Origin: Clostridium mediterraneense
GTDB lineage: Bacteria; Bacillota; Clostridia; Clostridiales; Clostridiaceae
DNA: 64,000 nucleotides
NCBI RefSeq assembly: GCF_900091705.1
Contig: NZ_LT594785.1
Location: 858,119-922,118, forward strand
Direction: 5' to 3'
Notes under the pieces: model-generated
What the model was told of the DNA's origin: nothing
Database searches by the model: none
Seen by the model: only the letters and a program-made list of their open reading frames with translations
Translations under genes and position numbers: made by a program
Part shown: positions 26,733 to 36,641 of the stretch, piece after piece
Position numbering within the stretch: the stretch's first letter is position 1
Layout: each line of letters begins with the position of its first letter

Positions 26733-29148
26733 GTTTAGGGAGATATTTAATTTAAAATCAGTATATAAGTTAAAGAGAAAATTAATAAATAAAAAAAATA
26801 TAATATTGCTTATAGTGATAGTTGGAATTTTAGTTAATTCTTTTTCAGCTATTAAGAAAATTAATCCAGCTTATAAAACAGAGAAAATTAGGAATTTTAC
26901 ACATAGTACAGCATTTAAAGAAAAAATACTTAAAGATGTTGAAAATGTAATGATTCCTAGCATAAGAGCTAAGATGTTAAGTGATAATAAAGATGCTTAT
27001 TTAGGAAATATAATTTATATTAAACAAAATAATATTAAAAAAGCAAGGCAAGAATATGAGAAATCTTTAGAAAAATTAAATACACAAAAAGAAGAAGAGT
27101 ATACTTCAATTTTAAATCTTTATGCTATAGATATTTCAAAGTATGAAGATGAAAATCGAATGGTATTAGATACTTTGAAAAAAGCTTTAGATGAAGAGTC
27201 AAAAAATAATAAGGATATAAAATTAGAATATGAAAGAGTTAAAAAATATTATAATGATGAAGAAAGTAAAAGAAAAAAAATATATCAAGATAGATTGGTA
27301 GAGATTGATAAAGAGGTTGAAGAAAGACGAAATATTGATTCTTTAGAGCAAAATAAAATAAAAAAAGATCTTGGATATTATTTTGAGATTAATGCTGTAA
27401 ATGATAATCAATATAATGAACCATTGATTAAATCTGAAAAGATTATTGAAAAAGATAAAGATAAGATTTTAATAAAATATATGAATACAGGGTATGGGGC
27501 TGAAATAACATATTCTACTGGGGGAACTAATTGGGGGATAGAGAATTATAGTAAGGAGTATAGTGATTCTATATTTAATAGAGTTAAAGATGAAGGACCG
27601 TCAAAAGAAAATATAGAGTATGCAGAAAAATACTCTAGAGTATCTCCAATATATGCTTTACAAATAAAATTTGATGTAGAAGATCTTGAAAATAAGCATA
27701 ATCCATTTTATAAAATTTATAAAGATGCTGAACTTAATGTAGATATGCATGATATTATCTTTTTAATGATTCCCAATATAATATTATTAATATGTCTAAT
27801 GTTTATAGTATTAGGAATGAAGTTTTATGATAAATTAATATTTAAATATTATAGAAAGATTTATATAGAAATCTCATATATGGTTTTCAGTTATTCAATG
27901 TTTATATTCATAATGCAAGGCTTTCCATCAAGTATTATAAATGGTTTTGGAGATAGAAATATATCAAAAGTCTTATATATAGGATTATTTATAATTATAA
28001 TTTTATTTGGAAGTGATATAGCTTACTTCTCAAGAAATGGCTTTAAAAAGGCTCTCAAAGACAGAAGTGGAGTATATAAAATAGGATCTAAATCTAAGGA
28101 GTTTTTTAGAAATAAGATATTAGCTACAAACACTTCAATTAATAAGCTTTTTATTATACAACTTATAATATGTATAATATTAAATTATATATATATAAAA
28201 ATTGTTAATAGTATGTATATTTGGTATGGGTATTTTAATAGTATAATGACAGGATTTACAATAGTAGTATCAATAATAATGTCCATAATATTAGTATATA
28301 AAAATTATAGATATATGAAGGATATAAAGGATATAGAAGAGGTAAGTAGCAAAATAGCTAAAGGAGAATTTAATATAAAGTTTAAGAGCAATGAGGTAAA
28401 AAATTTCAATAATATAAGAGAAAATCTTTCTAATATAAATAAAGGATTTAAAATTGCTATTGAAGATGAGATAAAAAGTGAGAGAATGAAGTCAGAACTT
28501 TTAACTAATGTATCTCATGATTTAAAGACTCCTTTAACTTCAATAATTAATTATGTTGATTTACTTCAAAGAGATAATTTAACTGAAGAGCAAAAAGAAG
28601 AGTATATAAAAATTCTTGATAATAAGTCAAAAAGATTAAAGGTTCTTATAGAAGATTTATTTGAAGCTTCTAAGGCATCAACAGGTAATATAAAACTTAA
28701 TAAAGAGGATATTGATATAGTTGCTATTTTAAGGCAAAGTATGGGCGAGTTTAAAGAAAAGATAGATGAGAGAAACTTAAACTTTAAGCTTAATATCTCA
28801 AGTAATAAAATCATTTTAAATCTTGATGGGGCTAGAACTTGGAGAGTTTTTGAGAATCTTATAGGAAATGCTTTAAAATACTCTATGGAACATACAAGAG
28901 TGTATATAGATTTAAGAGAAACTAGTGAGGATGTTATTTTTGAGATTAAAAATATTTCAGGATATGAACTAAATTGTGAAGTTTCAGAACTTAAAGAAAG
29001 ATTTAAGAGAGCAGATTTATCAAGGAATACTGAAGGGTCAGGTTTAGGTTTATCTATAGCTAATAGTCTTGTAGAACTTCAAGGAGGAAAACTTGATATA
29101 AGTATAGATGGAGATTTATTTAAAGTTAAAGTAATTTTTAAAAAATAA
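26710..29148 (+). CDS. Multi-pass sensor histidine kinase
   Basis: An 812-aa sensor that pairs with the response regulator, whose gene it overlaps by 23 bp. One membrane helix (about 30-47) is followed by a large charged extracytoplasmic region (about 48-345) with coiled-coil-like stretches. Five more helices (about 348-540), a HAMP-like linker, a HisKA domain with His603 (VSHDLKTPLT) and a HATPase domain (LIGNALKYS, GSGLGLSIANSL) follow. The start is TTG 26710, supported by AAAGGTGG 9 nt upstream. The signal is unknown; the large outer domain has no family that I recognise. Confidence 0.87.
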   Translation: MAIKFKNKFREIFNLKSVYKLKRKLINKKNIILLIVIVGILVNSFSAIKKINPAYKTEKIRNFTHSTAFKEKILKDVENVMIPSIRAKMLSDNKDAYLGNIIYIKQNNIKKARQEYEKSLEKLNTQKEEEYTSILNLYAIDISKYEDENRMVLDTLKKALDEESKNNKDIKLEYERVKKYYNDEESKRKKIYQDRLVEIDKEVEERRNIDSLEQNKIKKDLGYYFEINAVNDNQYNEPLIKSEKIIEKDKDKILIKYMNTGYGAEITYSTGGTNWGIENYSKEYSDSIFNRVKDEGPSKENIEYAEKYSRVSPIYALQIKFDVEDLENKHNPFYKIYKDAELNVDMHDIIFLMIPNIILLICLMFIVLGMKFYDKLIFKYYRKIYIEISYMVFSYSMFIFIMQGFPSSIINGFGDRNISKVLYIGLFIIIILFGSDIAYFSRNGFKKALKDRSGVYKIGSKSKEFFRNKILATNTSINKLFIIQLIICIILNYIYIKIVNSMYIWYGYFNSIMTGFTIVVSIIMSIILVYKNYRYMKDIKDIEEVSSKIAKGEFNIKFKSNEVKNFNNIRENLSNINKGFKIAIEDEIKSERMKSELLTNVSHDLKTPLTSIINYVDLLQRDNLTEEQKEEYIKILDNKSKRLKVLIEDLFEASKASTGNIKLNKEDIDIVAILRQSMGEFKEKIDERNLNFKLNISSNKIILNLDGARTWRVFENLIGNALKYSMEHTRVYIDLRETSEDVIFEIKNISGYELNCEVSELKERFKRADLSRNTEGSGLGLSIANSLVELQGGKLDISIDGDLFKVKVIFKK

Positions 29149-29164
29149 ATAATTTTAATATATA

Positions 29165-29199
29165 AAAATACATGAATAATTTAGTTCATGTATTTTTTT
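29165..29199 (+). terminator. Intrinsic terminator
   Basis: 12-bp stem AAAATACATGAA / TTCATGTATTTT with an 8-nt loop and T-run, 16 bp after the kinase stop. Confidence 0.8.
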
Positions 29200-29552
29200 A
29201 GTTAAATTTAGAGTGTAAATAAATAAAATGCAAGATATGAAATATATAACTTTCAAAAAATGTGTTTTTATGAATATGTTAATGAAAACCATATACGAGA
29301 TGAATTATAAATATAAATACAATAAATTTAAATTAAATCATAACAAATTGGTGAAAATAATATTAAATTATAAGTAAAAAGATAAAAAAAAGATTACTAT
29401 AAAAATAAAAAATAGTTGTCGAATTGTATCAAAAATGATAGAATTGGATTATAAAAATTTTAAAAATCAGAAATTATAAATTAAGTAATGAAAAGAAAAT
29501 ATATATATTTGTGTATATATAGTGGACACTTGTTTGTTAGGAGGAGAAAAAA
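29200..29552. other. Intergenic region with promoter of the amino acid permease
   Basis: About 350 bp without a credible gene. It holds the promoter at 29416-29444 and a leader of about 100 nt; no riboswitch motif was recognised. The remainder is featureless A/T sequence. Confidence 0.55.
29416..29444 (+). promoter_or_regulatory. Promoter of the amino acid permease
   Basis: TTGTCG (29416-29421), 17-bp spacer, TAGAAT (29439-29444), about 108 bp upstream of the start codon. Confidence 0.5.
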
Positions 29553-31004
29553 ATGGGGAAAGATAATTCAAAGAAACTCATGTGGTATAACCTTGGATTA
29601 ATGGCATTTGTATCAGTTTGGGGATTTGCAAATGTAGTTAATAACTATGCAAACCAAGGATTAACAGTTATTACATCATGGATTCTTATTTTAGCACTTT
29701 ATTTTGTACCATATGCTCTTATGGTTGGTGAACTTGGTTCAACATTTAGAGATGGTAAAGCAGGGGTTAGCTCATGGATAGGAAAAACTATGGGACCAAC
29801 ACTTGCATATTTAGCAGGTTGGACATACTGGGTAGTACATATACCTTATTTAGCACAAAAACCTCAAGGTATTATGATATCACTTGGATGGGCAGTATTC
29901 CAAAATGGACATACAATAGATAATTTAAATCCTTTAGTATTACAAGGATTATCATTAATAATATTCTTTGTATTCTTATTTATAGCATCAAAAGGTGTTA
30001 CATCACTTAAAGTAATAGGTTCTATAGCTGGAATATCTATGTTTGTAATGTCAATATTATATATATTATTAATGATAGCAGCTCCAGTAATAAGAGGAGT
30101 TCAAGTGGCTACACCACATCTTACATTAAAATCATTTATACCAACATTTGATTTTAAATACTTTACAACAATTGCTATGTTAGTATTTGCTGTTGGTGGA
30201 GCAGAAAAAATGTCACCATATGTAAATAATATGAAAGATAAGAAAAAAGGATTTGCTAAAGGTATGATAGCTCTTGCAGCAATGGTTGCTGTTACAGCAT
30301 TCCTTGGATCATTTGCTATGGGTATGATGTTTAATTCAAATAATATACCATCAGACTTAAAGATGAACGGTGCTTACTATGCATTCCAAAACCTTGGAAA
30401 TTACTATGGAATAGGAAATACATTATTAGTATTATATGCTTTAGCTAACTTTGCAGCTCAAGTATCAGCATTACTATTCTCAATAGATGCTCCATTAAAG
30501 GTTCTACTAGCAGATACAGATGATAGATATGTTCCAAAGGCATTAACTAAAGTTAATAAAAATGGTGCTCCTATAAATGGTTATAAGATGACAGCAGTTC
30601 TTGTTTCAATTCTTATAATTGTACCAGCTCTTGGAATGAGTAATACAAACGGATTATACAACTGGTTACTAGATTTAAATGCAGCAGTAATGCCATTAAG
30701 ATATTTATGGGTATTCCTTGCATATATTGCTCTTACAAAGATGAGTAATAAATTTGAATCAGATTACAAATTTATAAAAAATAGAGTGATAGCTAGAATA
30801 TTCGGTATTTGGTGTTTTGCATTTACAGCATTTGCATGTATCATGGGTATGTTCCCTAAAGATGCACAAGCATTTAGCTCAGAATGGTGGATGTTAACTA
30901 TAACAAACTTTGCAACACCATTTGTATTAATCGGACTTGGATTAATACTTCCAAAGATAGCAAAGAGAACAAATAAAAATGCTGATGTAGAAGAAGCAGC
31001 ATAA
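29553..31004 (+). CDS. APC-superfamily amino acid permease (YjeM/GadC-like)
   Basis: A 483-aa transporter with about 12 membrane helices. The first helix segment LMAFVSVWGFANVVNN, then ALMVGELGSTFRDGKAGVSSWI and the AVGGAEKMSPYV segment place it in the glutamate:GABA antiporter / YjeM branch of the APC superfamily. The substrate is not known; uptake or exchange of an amino acid is likely. Strong ribosome site TAGGAGGAG, own promoter and terminator. Confidence 0.85.
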   Translation: MGKDNSKKLMWYNLGLMAFVSVWGFANVVNNYANQGLTVITSWILILALYFVPYALMVGELGSTFRDGKAGVSSWIGKTMGPTLAYLAGWTYWVVHIPYLAQKPQGIMISLGWAVFQNGHTIDNLNPLVLQGLSLIIFFVFLFIASKGVTSLKVIGSIAGISMFVMSILYILLMIAAPVIRGVQVATPHLTLKSFIPTFDFKYFTTIAMLVFAVGGAEKMSPYVNNMKDKKKGFAKGMIALAAMVAVTAFLGSFAMGMMFNSNNIPSDLKMNGAYYAFQNLGNYYGIGNTLLVLYALANFAAQVSALLFSIDAPLKVLLADTDDRYVPKALTKVNKNGAPINGYKMTAVLVSILIIVPALGMSNTNGLYNWLLDLNAAVMPLRYLWVFLAYIALTKMSNKFESDYKFIKNRVIARIFGIWCFAFTAFACIMGMFPKDAQAFSSEWWMLTITNFATPFVLIGLGLILPKIAKRTNKNADVEEAA

Positions 31005-31015
31005 TAAATAAATTT

Positions 31016-31052
31016 AAAGAAGTTATCTCGAAAAGAGATAACTTCTTTTTTT
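31016..31052 (+). terminator. Intrinsic terminator
   Basis: 14-bp stem AAAGAAGTTATCTC with its complement (31035-31048), 5-nt loop and T-run. Confidence 0.85.
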
Positions 31053-31209
31053 ATATTAAAATAAATTTTTCTAGTAAGTTTAAATTTACTTTAAGATGTT
31101 TATAATATTTAATAGAAATATATTGAAAAAGTGTAAATTAAGTTTTATAATGTAAATTAATATTTTGATAATCAAAGTATTATATATTATTAAAAAGGAA
31201 GTGGTTTAT

Positions 31210-32280
31210 ATGATAATAAAACCATTAGTTATTGGTGATTTAAAAGCAAGATTACCTATAATTCAAGGTGGAATGGGTGTTGGAGTTTCTTTATCAAAAC
31301 TTGCAGGGGCAGTTGCTAGTCAAGGTGGAATAGGAGTAATTTCAGCAGCACATCCTGGATTTAAAGAAGAAGATTTTGAGAAAAATCAACTTAAGGCTAA
31401 TTTAAGAGGATTAAAAAAACATATACAAAAAGCAAAGGAATATTCTAATGGAGGTATTATAGGAGTTAATATAATGGTTGCAATTACTGAATATGCAGAA
31501 CATGTTAAAGCTTCTATAGAGGCAGGAGCAGATATAATAATTTCTGGTGCAGGTCTTCCAAAGTCATTACCACAATTAGTTAAAGGAAGTTCTATAAAAA
31601 TAGCTCCTATAGTTTCATCTTTAAAAGCAGCTAGAGTTATTTTAAGATTATGGGATAAACATGATAATATTGCTCCAGATATGATAGTTGTCGAAGGAGC
31701 AAAAGCTGGTGGGCATTTAGGATTTAAATTAGAAGAGATTGAAAATAATCAAAATTCTCTAGAAGATGAAGTAAAGGCAATAATTGAAGAAAAGAAAAAA
31801 TATGAGGAAAAGTATAATAAGAAAATTCCTGTTATTGCAGCTGGAGGAATATTTGATGGAAATGATATTGCAAAATTTTTAAAGCTTGGTGCTGATGGTG
31901 TTCAAATGGGAACAAGATTTGTGGCAACAGATGAATGTGATGCTAGTGATGAATTTAAGAAAGCTTATATAGAGAGTAAAAAAGATGATATAGTTATAGT
32001 TAAAAGTCCAGTAGGTATGCCAGGAAGAGGCGTAAGAAATAAATTTATTAAAGGAACTGAAGAGCTTGGTAATATCAAAATTAAAAAATGCTATAATTGT
32101 TTAGTCCCATGTAATCCAGGGAGTACACCTTATTGTATAAGTAAGGCACTTATTAATTCTGTTAATGGAAATATAGATGAAGGTCTTGTTTTTTGTGGAA
32201 GCAATGCTTATAGGTTAGATAAAATTGTACCAGTAAGAGAACTTGTAGATCAACTTAAGGAAGAAATTTTAAATGCTTAG
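31210..32280 (+). CDS. Nitronate monooxygenase / FabK-like flavoprotein
   Basis: A 356-aa FMN-dependent TIM-barrel protein. The opening LPIIQGGMGVGVSLSKLAGAVA, then GVNIMVAI, ISGAGLP, EGAKAGGHLG and AAGGIFDGNDIAKFLKLGADGVQMGTRF, are shared by nitronate monooxygenases and the enoyl-ACP reductase FabK. A C-terminal Cys-rich stretch, CYNCLVPCNPGSTPYC, could bind metal. ATG 31210 is preferred over in-frame TTG 31165, as GGAAGTGG precedes it. It lies 116 bp before the Ter gene, hinting at a lipid-related role, but enzyme choice is unresolved. Confidence 0.85.
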   Translation: MIIKPLVIGDLKARLPIIQGGMGVGVSLSKLAGAVASQGGIGVISAAHPGFKEEDFEKNQLKANLRGLKKHIQKAKEYSNGGIIGVNIMVAITEYAEHVKASIEAGADIIISGAGLPKSLPQLVKGSSIKIAPIVSSLKAARVILRLWDKHDNIAPDMIVVEGAKAGGHLGFKLEEIENNQNSLEDEVKAIIEEKKKYEEKYNKKIPVIAAGGIFDGNDIAKFLKLGADGVQMGTRFVATDECDASDEFKKAYIESKKDDIVIVKSPVGMPGRGVRNKFIKGTEELGNIKIKKCYNCLVPCNPGSTPYCISKALINSVNGNIDEGLVFCGSNAYRLDKIVPVRELVDQLKEEILNA

Positions 32281-32396
32281 TACCTTAATCTAATATAATG
32301 AAGTTTACTTTTATTATAAATCTATGTTATATTATAATAAAAGTTTGATATTCAAAATATTTGATTATAGAATATATAGATTTAAGGAGAAAGAAA

Positions 32397-33560
32397 ATGA
32401 TAGTAGAACCTAAATTTAGAGGATTTATATGTACTACAGCTCATCCTAGTGGATGCAGAGAAAATGTTAAAAGGCAAATAGATTATGTTGAAAATAAGGA
32501 TAGTTTAAATGAGATTAAAAATGTTTTAGTAATTGGGGCAGGGGCAGGATATGGACTTGCAACTAGTATAGTTTCAGGAATTGCTTGTAAGGCTAATGTT
32601 TTAGGACTTAGCTTTGAAAGAGAATCTACAGAAAAGAGAACGGGATCTGCTGGTTTTTATAATACAAAAGCTGTTAAAGAATTTTTTAAAGAAAGAGATT
32701 TAAAATATATAAATATGAATGGAGATGCTTTTTCTAATGAAGCTAAGAGTGAAGTTATAGAAAAAATTAAATTGGATATGGGAACTATTGATTTAATAGT
32801 ATATTCACTTGCTGCACCTAAAAGAAAAATGCCAGGAACAGATGAAGTTGTAAATTCATATTTAAAAACTACAGGTGAGCCCCTCAAAAGTAAAACAGTT
32901 GATTTTCATACAGGAAAAATAACAGAAGTTACTATTGAGCCGGCAACACAGGAAGAAATAGATGGAACAATAAAAGTAATGGGGGGAGAAGATTGGTTAC
33001 TTTGGATTCAAGCCTTAAAAGCTGAAAATCTTTTATCAGATGGAGTAAGAACTATAGCTTATAGTTATATAGGACCAGATGTAACAGAACCTATTTATAG
33101 AGAAGGAACAATAGGAAGGGCTAAAAAACATCTTGAAGCAACGGTTAGTAAAATAGATGATTTATTAAAAGATATAAATGGTAAATCATATGTTTCAGTA
33201 AATAAAGCTTTAGTAACACAAGCTAGTTCAGCTATTCCAATAGTATCTTTATATGTATCACTTCTTTATAAAGTTATGAAAAAAAAGGGAACACATGAAG
33301 GATGTATAGAACAAATTTATAGAATGTTTTCACAACTTTATGGTAATGAAGAATTAAATCTTGATAGTGAAGGTAGAATAAGATTAGATAATTTTGAAAT
33401 GGAAGAAGATATTCAAGAAAAGATAAAAGATATTTGGCCTCTTTTAAATTCAGAGACAGTTTTTGAGTTAACTGATGTAGAGGGATTTAGAGATGAGTTC
33501 TTTAAATTATTTGGATTTGGTTTTGCTAATATTGATTATAAGAAGGATGTAGAAATTTAA
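32397..33560 (+). CDS. Trans-2-enoyl-CoA/ACP reductase, Ter/FabV family
   Basis: A 387-aa single-chain NAD(P)H-dependent reductase that saturates crotonyl-CoA or longer enoyl thioesters. The opening IVEPKFRGFICTTAHPSGC and the cofactor loop VIGAGAGYGLAT are family signatures. The catalytic Y-X8-K motif is seen in IYREGTIGRAKK. In clostridial metabolism such an enzyme could feed butyrate formation without the Bcd-Etf complex, or act in fatty acid synthesis. ATG 32397 is chosen on its AAGGAG site; the frame extends upstream to 32361 without support. Confidence 0.9.
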   Translation: MIVEPKFRGFICTTAHPSGCRENVKRQIDYVENKDSLNEIKNVLVIGAGAGYGLATSIVSGIACKANVLGLSFERESTEKRTGSAGFYNTKAVKEFFKERDLKYINMNGDAFSNEAKSEVIEKIKLDMGTIDLIVYSLAAPKRKMPGTDEVVNSYLKTTGEPLKSKTVDFHTGKITEVTIEPATQEEIDGTIKVMGGEDWLLWIQALKAENLLSDGVRTIAYSYIGPDVTEPIYREGTIGRAKKHLEATVSKIDDLLKDINGKSYVSVNKALVTQASSAIPIVSLYVSLLYKVMKKKGTHEGCIEQIYRMFSQLYGNEELNLDSEGRIRLDNFEMEEDIQEKIKDIWPLLNSETVFELTDVEGFRDEFFKLFGFGFANIDYKKDVEI

Positions 33561-33640
33561 ATAATAAATCTTAATGTATAAAAATAGTAGATAAAAATTG
33601 TTTAATAGAATATTATATTTAAGTAGGGATTAAACATAAG

Positions 33641-33669
33641 ATAAGCACTCTAAATTTTAGGGTGCTTAT
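33641..33669 (+). terminator. Weak terminator-like hairpin upstream of the MATE gene
   Basis: ATAAGCACTCTA (33641-33652) pairs with TAGGGTGCTTAT (33658-33669), one G-T pair, 5-nt loop; the T-run is poor. It is 81 bp after the Ter stop and 30 bp before the MATE start, so it could be a terminator or part of the MATE leader. Confidence 0.5.
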
Positions 33670-33698
33670 AATTATTTACACAAAGGGGGACATTTAAG

Positions 33699-35078
33699 AT
33701 GGAAAGATTTAAGGAGTTGTTTAGTGATAAGAAATTTTATAAAACACTTTTTATTTTAGCTTTACCAATAGTTATTCAAAATTTACTTATGACATCTCTT
33801 AATATGGCAGATACTTTAATGGTAGGCGCTTTAGGAGATATTCCAGTTGCAGCAGTTGGAATAGGTAATCAAGTTAGTTTCTTAGTTCAATTATTTATGG
33901 TAGGTATAGCAGGAGGATGTAGTGTCTTTGTTGCTCAGTTTTGGGGAAAGAAAGATAAGAAAAATATAAAAAAGGTTGTAGGTCTTGGAATTATTAGTTC
34001 ATTAGTAGTTGGACTAATAGGTACTTTAGTAGTTTTATTTAATACAAATGGAATAGCTAGATTATTTAGTAATGATCTTGTTGTTATAGCTCAAGTTAAT
34101 GATTATTTAAAGGTAGTTGTGATTAGTTATATCTTAAATGCTGTAACTTTAAGTTTAGCTTATGTACTTAGAAGTATGGAAGATGCTAAGACTCCAATGA
34201 TAATTAGTGCTATTGCAGTTTTAACTAATGTTGTATTAAATTATATTTTTATCTTTGGTAAGTTTGGTATTCCAGCTATGGGAGTTAAGGGAGCAGCTAT
34301 TGCTACAGTAATTGCTAGAGTAGTTGAATGTATATTATTAATATGGGTTGCTTCTAGAAATGAAGTGTTAAATGGTAAGTTTAAAGAATTTATAAGTTTT
34401 GATAAGAAATTTAGTATTGAAGTTTATAAATCAATAATTCCTATACTTTTAAATGATGTATGTTGGGGGCTTGGAAATTTCCTTTATTCAATAGCATATG
34501 GACAAATAGGAACAGAAGCTATGGCATCAGTTCAAATATGTACTAATATACAAAATTTATTTATGGTACTTTGTATGAGTCTAGCTAGTGCATCTCTTGT
34601 TATAATAGGAAATCAAGTAGGTTCTGGAAGAGAAGATAAGGCTAAAAAATATACAAGAAAAATAACAAGTCTATCATTTTTAATGGGGATTGTAATAGCA
34701 ATTTTAGTTATATTATTATCAGGACCAATAATAGGATTATTTAATGTTTCAGAGGAAGTAAAAAATTCATCTATTTTAATGCTTAATATATTTACTTTTA
34801 TAGCACCTATAAGAATTATAAATATTGTTCTTATTGTTGGAGCATTTAGAGGTGGTGGAGATGCATCATATGCTTTAAAGCTTGAGTCTTCAACAATGTG
34901 GCTTATTGGAGTTCCTTTAGCATTTATTGGTGCAATGTTGTTAAATTTAAAAGTTTATCAAGTTGTATTATTAGTTTCAATAGAAGAAATAGTTAAGTTT
35001 ATATTTACTATGCTTAGATTAAAGAGTGGTAAATGGATAAAGAGTGTTATAACAAATATAGAAGAAGTAGAAGCTTAA
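33699..35078 (+). CDS. MATE-family multidrug/sodium antiporter
   Basis: A 459-aa exporter with about 12 membrane helices in two six-helix halves. MATE signatures are LALPIVIQNLLMTSLNMADTLMVGALGD near the start and FRGGGDASYALKLESSTMWLIGVPLAF near the end. It probably exports cationic drugs or dyes using Na+ or H+. The substrate is unknown. Ribosome site AAAGGGGG; a hairpin lies just upstream. Confidence 0.9.
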   Translation: MERFKELFSDKKFYKTLFILALPIVIQNLLMTSLNMADTLMVGALGDIPVAAVGIGNQVSFLVQLFMVGIAGGCSVFVAQFWGKKDKKNIKKVVGLGIISSLVVGLIGTLVVLFNTNGIARLFSNDLVVIAQVNDYLKVVVISYILNAVTLSLAYVLRSMEDAKTPMIISAIAVLTNVVLNYIFIFGKFGIPAMGVKGAAIATVIARVVECILLIWVASRNEVLNGKFKEFISFDKKFSIEVYKSIIPILLNDVCWGLGNFLYSIAYGQIGTEAMASVQICTNIQNLFMVLCMSLASASLVIIGNQVGSGREDKAKKYTRKITSLSFLMGIVIAILVILLSGPIIGLFNVSEEVKNSSILMLNIFTFIAPIRIINIVLIVGAFRGGGDASYALKLESSTMWLIGVPLAFIGAMLLNLKVYQVVLLVSIEEIVKFIFTMLRLKSGKWIKSVITNIEEVEA

Positions 35079-35146
35079 GTCTCTAAATCTAGATTTATCT
35101 GTTATAATAGGAATAGTAATTTAGAGAAAACGCATAGGAGGATTCT

Positions 35147-36592
35147 ATGGATAAAAATTTTAAGAACTTAGGATTAGATGATAAGATCATAAAGGCTTTA
35201 GATAATTTAGGTTATACAATGCCTTCAGATGTTCAAAGAGAAGCTATTCCATATATATTAGATAAAAAAGATATAATAGTTAAATCAAAAACTGGTTCAG
35301 GTAAAACTGCTGCTTTTGGTATACCAACTTGTGAAATAGTAGAAGTTGAAAATAGAGAGGTTCAAGCATTAATTCTTGTACCAACAAGAGAGCTTGCTAT
35401 TCAAGTTAAAGAGGAAATTGGAAATATAGGAAGAATCAAAAAGGTTAGAGTTGCTGCTATATTTGGAAAGCAACCTTATAATGAGCAAATAAGGGAGCTT
35501 AAACAAAGAGTTCATGTTGTTGTAGGAACACCTGGAAGAGTTATAGACCATATAAAAAGAGGTACTTTGAATCTTGATTCATTAAAACTTATGATAGTTG
35601 ATGAAGGAGATAAAATGCTTAATATGGGCTTTATAGATCAAATTCAAGAAGTATTTGATATTCTTCCAAGTGAGAGAACAACAGCATTATTCTCAGCAAC
35701 AATTCCAGAACAAATAGAAAAGCTTTGTAGTAAATATATGAAAAATGCAGAAACCTTATCAGTTAAAGCGAAGCTTGTTAATGAAGGTAAGATAAATGAA
35801 ACAAAATTAAAAGTTGAACCTAAAAATAAATTAAAAATGCTTTGGAAAGTTCTTTATGGTAAACACCCTGAAAGTGCTATAGTTTTCTGTAATACTAAAG
35901 GTCAAGTTAAAGATTTAGTAGGACTTTTAAAGAAAGAAGCCATACTTGTAGATGAAATTCATGGTGATATGGAACAGAAGAAACGTATAGAAGTAATGAA
36001 TAAGTTTAAAAATAAAGAATTCAAAGTTCTTGTAGCTACAGACCTTGCTGCTAGAGGTATACATATAGACCATATAAATCTTGTTATAAATTATGAAGTT
36101 CCAATGGAACAAGATAGTTATGTTCATAGAATTGGTAGAACAGGAAGAGCTGGAAAAGAAGGAGATGCTGTAACATTTGTAGCTCCTTATGAAGAAAAGT
36201 TTATGAATGCTGTTGAAGAATATATAGGATATACAGTAGCAGATGGAACTTATCCATCAGATGAAGAGGTAAAAGCAGGTAAGAAAATCTTTAAGGAAAG
36301 TCAAAGAGAACTTATAAAAGAAAGAAAGACTAAGAAAGAAAATGTCATTCATAAAGATGTAGTTAAAATACATATAAGTGGTGGTAAAAAGAAAAAGATT
36401 AGAGTCTTAGATATAGTTGGTGCATTTAGTAATATGAATGAATTAACAGCAGATGACTTAGGAATTATTGATGTTCAAGATGGTTTCTCATATATTGATA
36501 TCTTAAATGGAAAAGGAAATACTATTTTAAGAAAATATAAGGAAATTACTATAAAAGGTAAAAAGATAAGATTAAGCAAAGCTAAAAATTAA
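35147..36592 (+). CDS. DbpA-like DExD-box RNA helicase
   Basis: A 481-aa ATP-dependent RNA helicase. Motifs are visible in order: Q motif, SKTGSGKT (I), PTRELAIQ (Ia), TPGRV (Ib), VDEGD (II), SAT (III), and HRIGRTGRAG (VI). Motif II reads DEGD instead of DEAD. The C-terminal domain (about 405-481) resembles the DbpA RNA-binding domain that recognises hairpin 92 of 23S rRNA, suggesting a role in large-subunit assembly. Ribosome site ATAGGAGG; a terminator follows. Confidence 0.87.
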   Translation: MDKNFKNLGLDDKIIKALDNLGYTMPSDVQREAIPYILDKKDIIVKSKTGSGKTAAFGIPTCEIVEVENREVQALILVPTRELAIQVKEEIGNIGRIKKVRVAAIFGKQPYNEQIRELKQRVHVVVGTPGRVIDHIKRGTLNLDSLKLMIVDEGDKMLNMGFIDQIQEVFDILPSERTTALFSATIPEQIEKLCSKYMKNAETLSVKAKLVNEGKINETKLKVEPKNKLKMLWKVLYGKHPESAIVFCNTKGQVKDLVGLLKKEAILVDEIHGDMEQKKRIEVMNKFKNKEFKVLVATDLAARGIHIDHINLVINYEVPMEQDSYVHRIGRTGRAGKEGDAVTFVAPYEEKFMNAVEEYIGYTVADGTYPSDEEVKAGKKIFKESQRELIKERKTKKENVIHKDVVKIHISGGKKKKIRVLDIVGAFSNMNELTADDLGIIDVQDGFSYIDILNGKGNTILRKYKEITIKGKKIRLSKAKN

Positions 36593-36626
36593 AAAAGGAG
36601 CTATCTAATTTAGATAGCTTCTTTTT
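36591..36626. terminator. Bidirectional intrinsic terminator
   Basis: About 17-bp stem (AAGGAGCTATCTAA pairing with TTAGATAGCTTCTT, one G-T pair) flanked by A- and T-runs, between the helicase and the convergent YtaF-like gene. Confidence 0.8.
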
Positions 36627-36641
36627 ATTTATCTTCAATCT

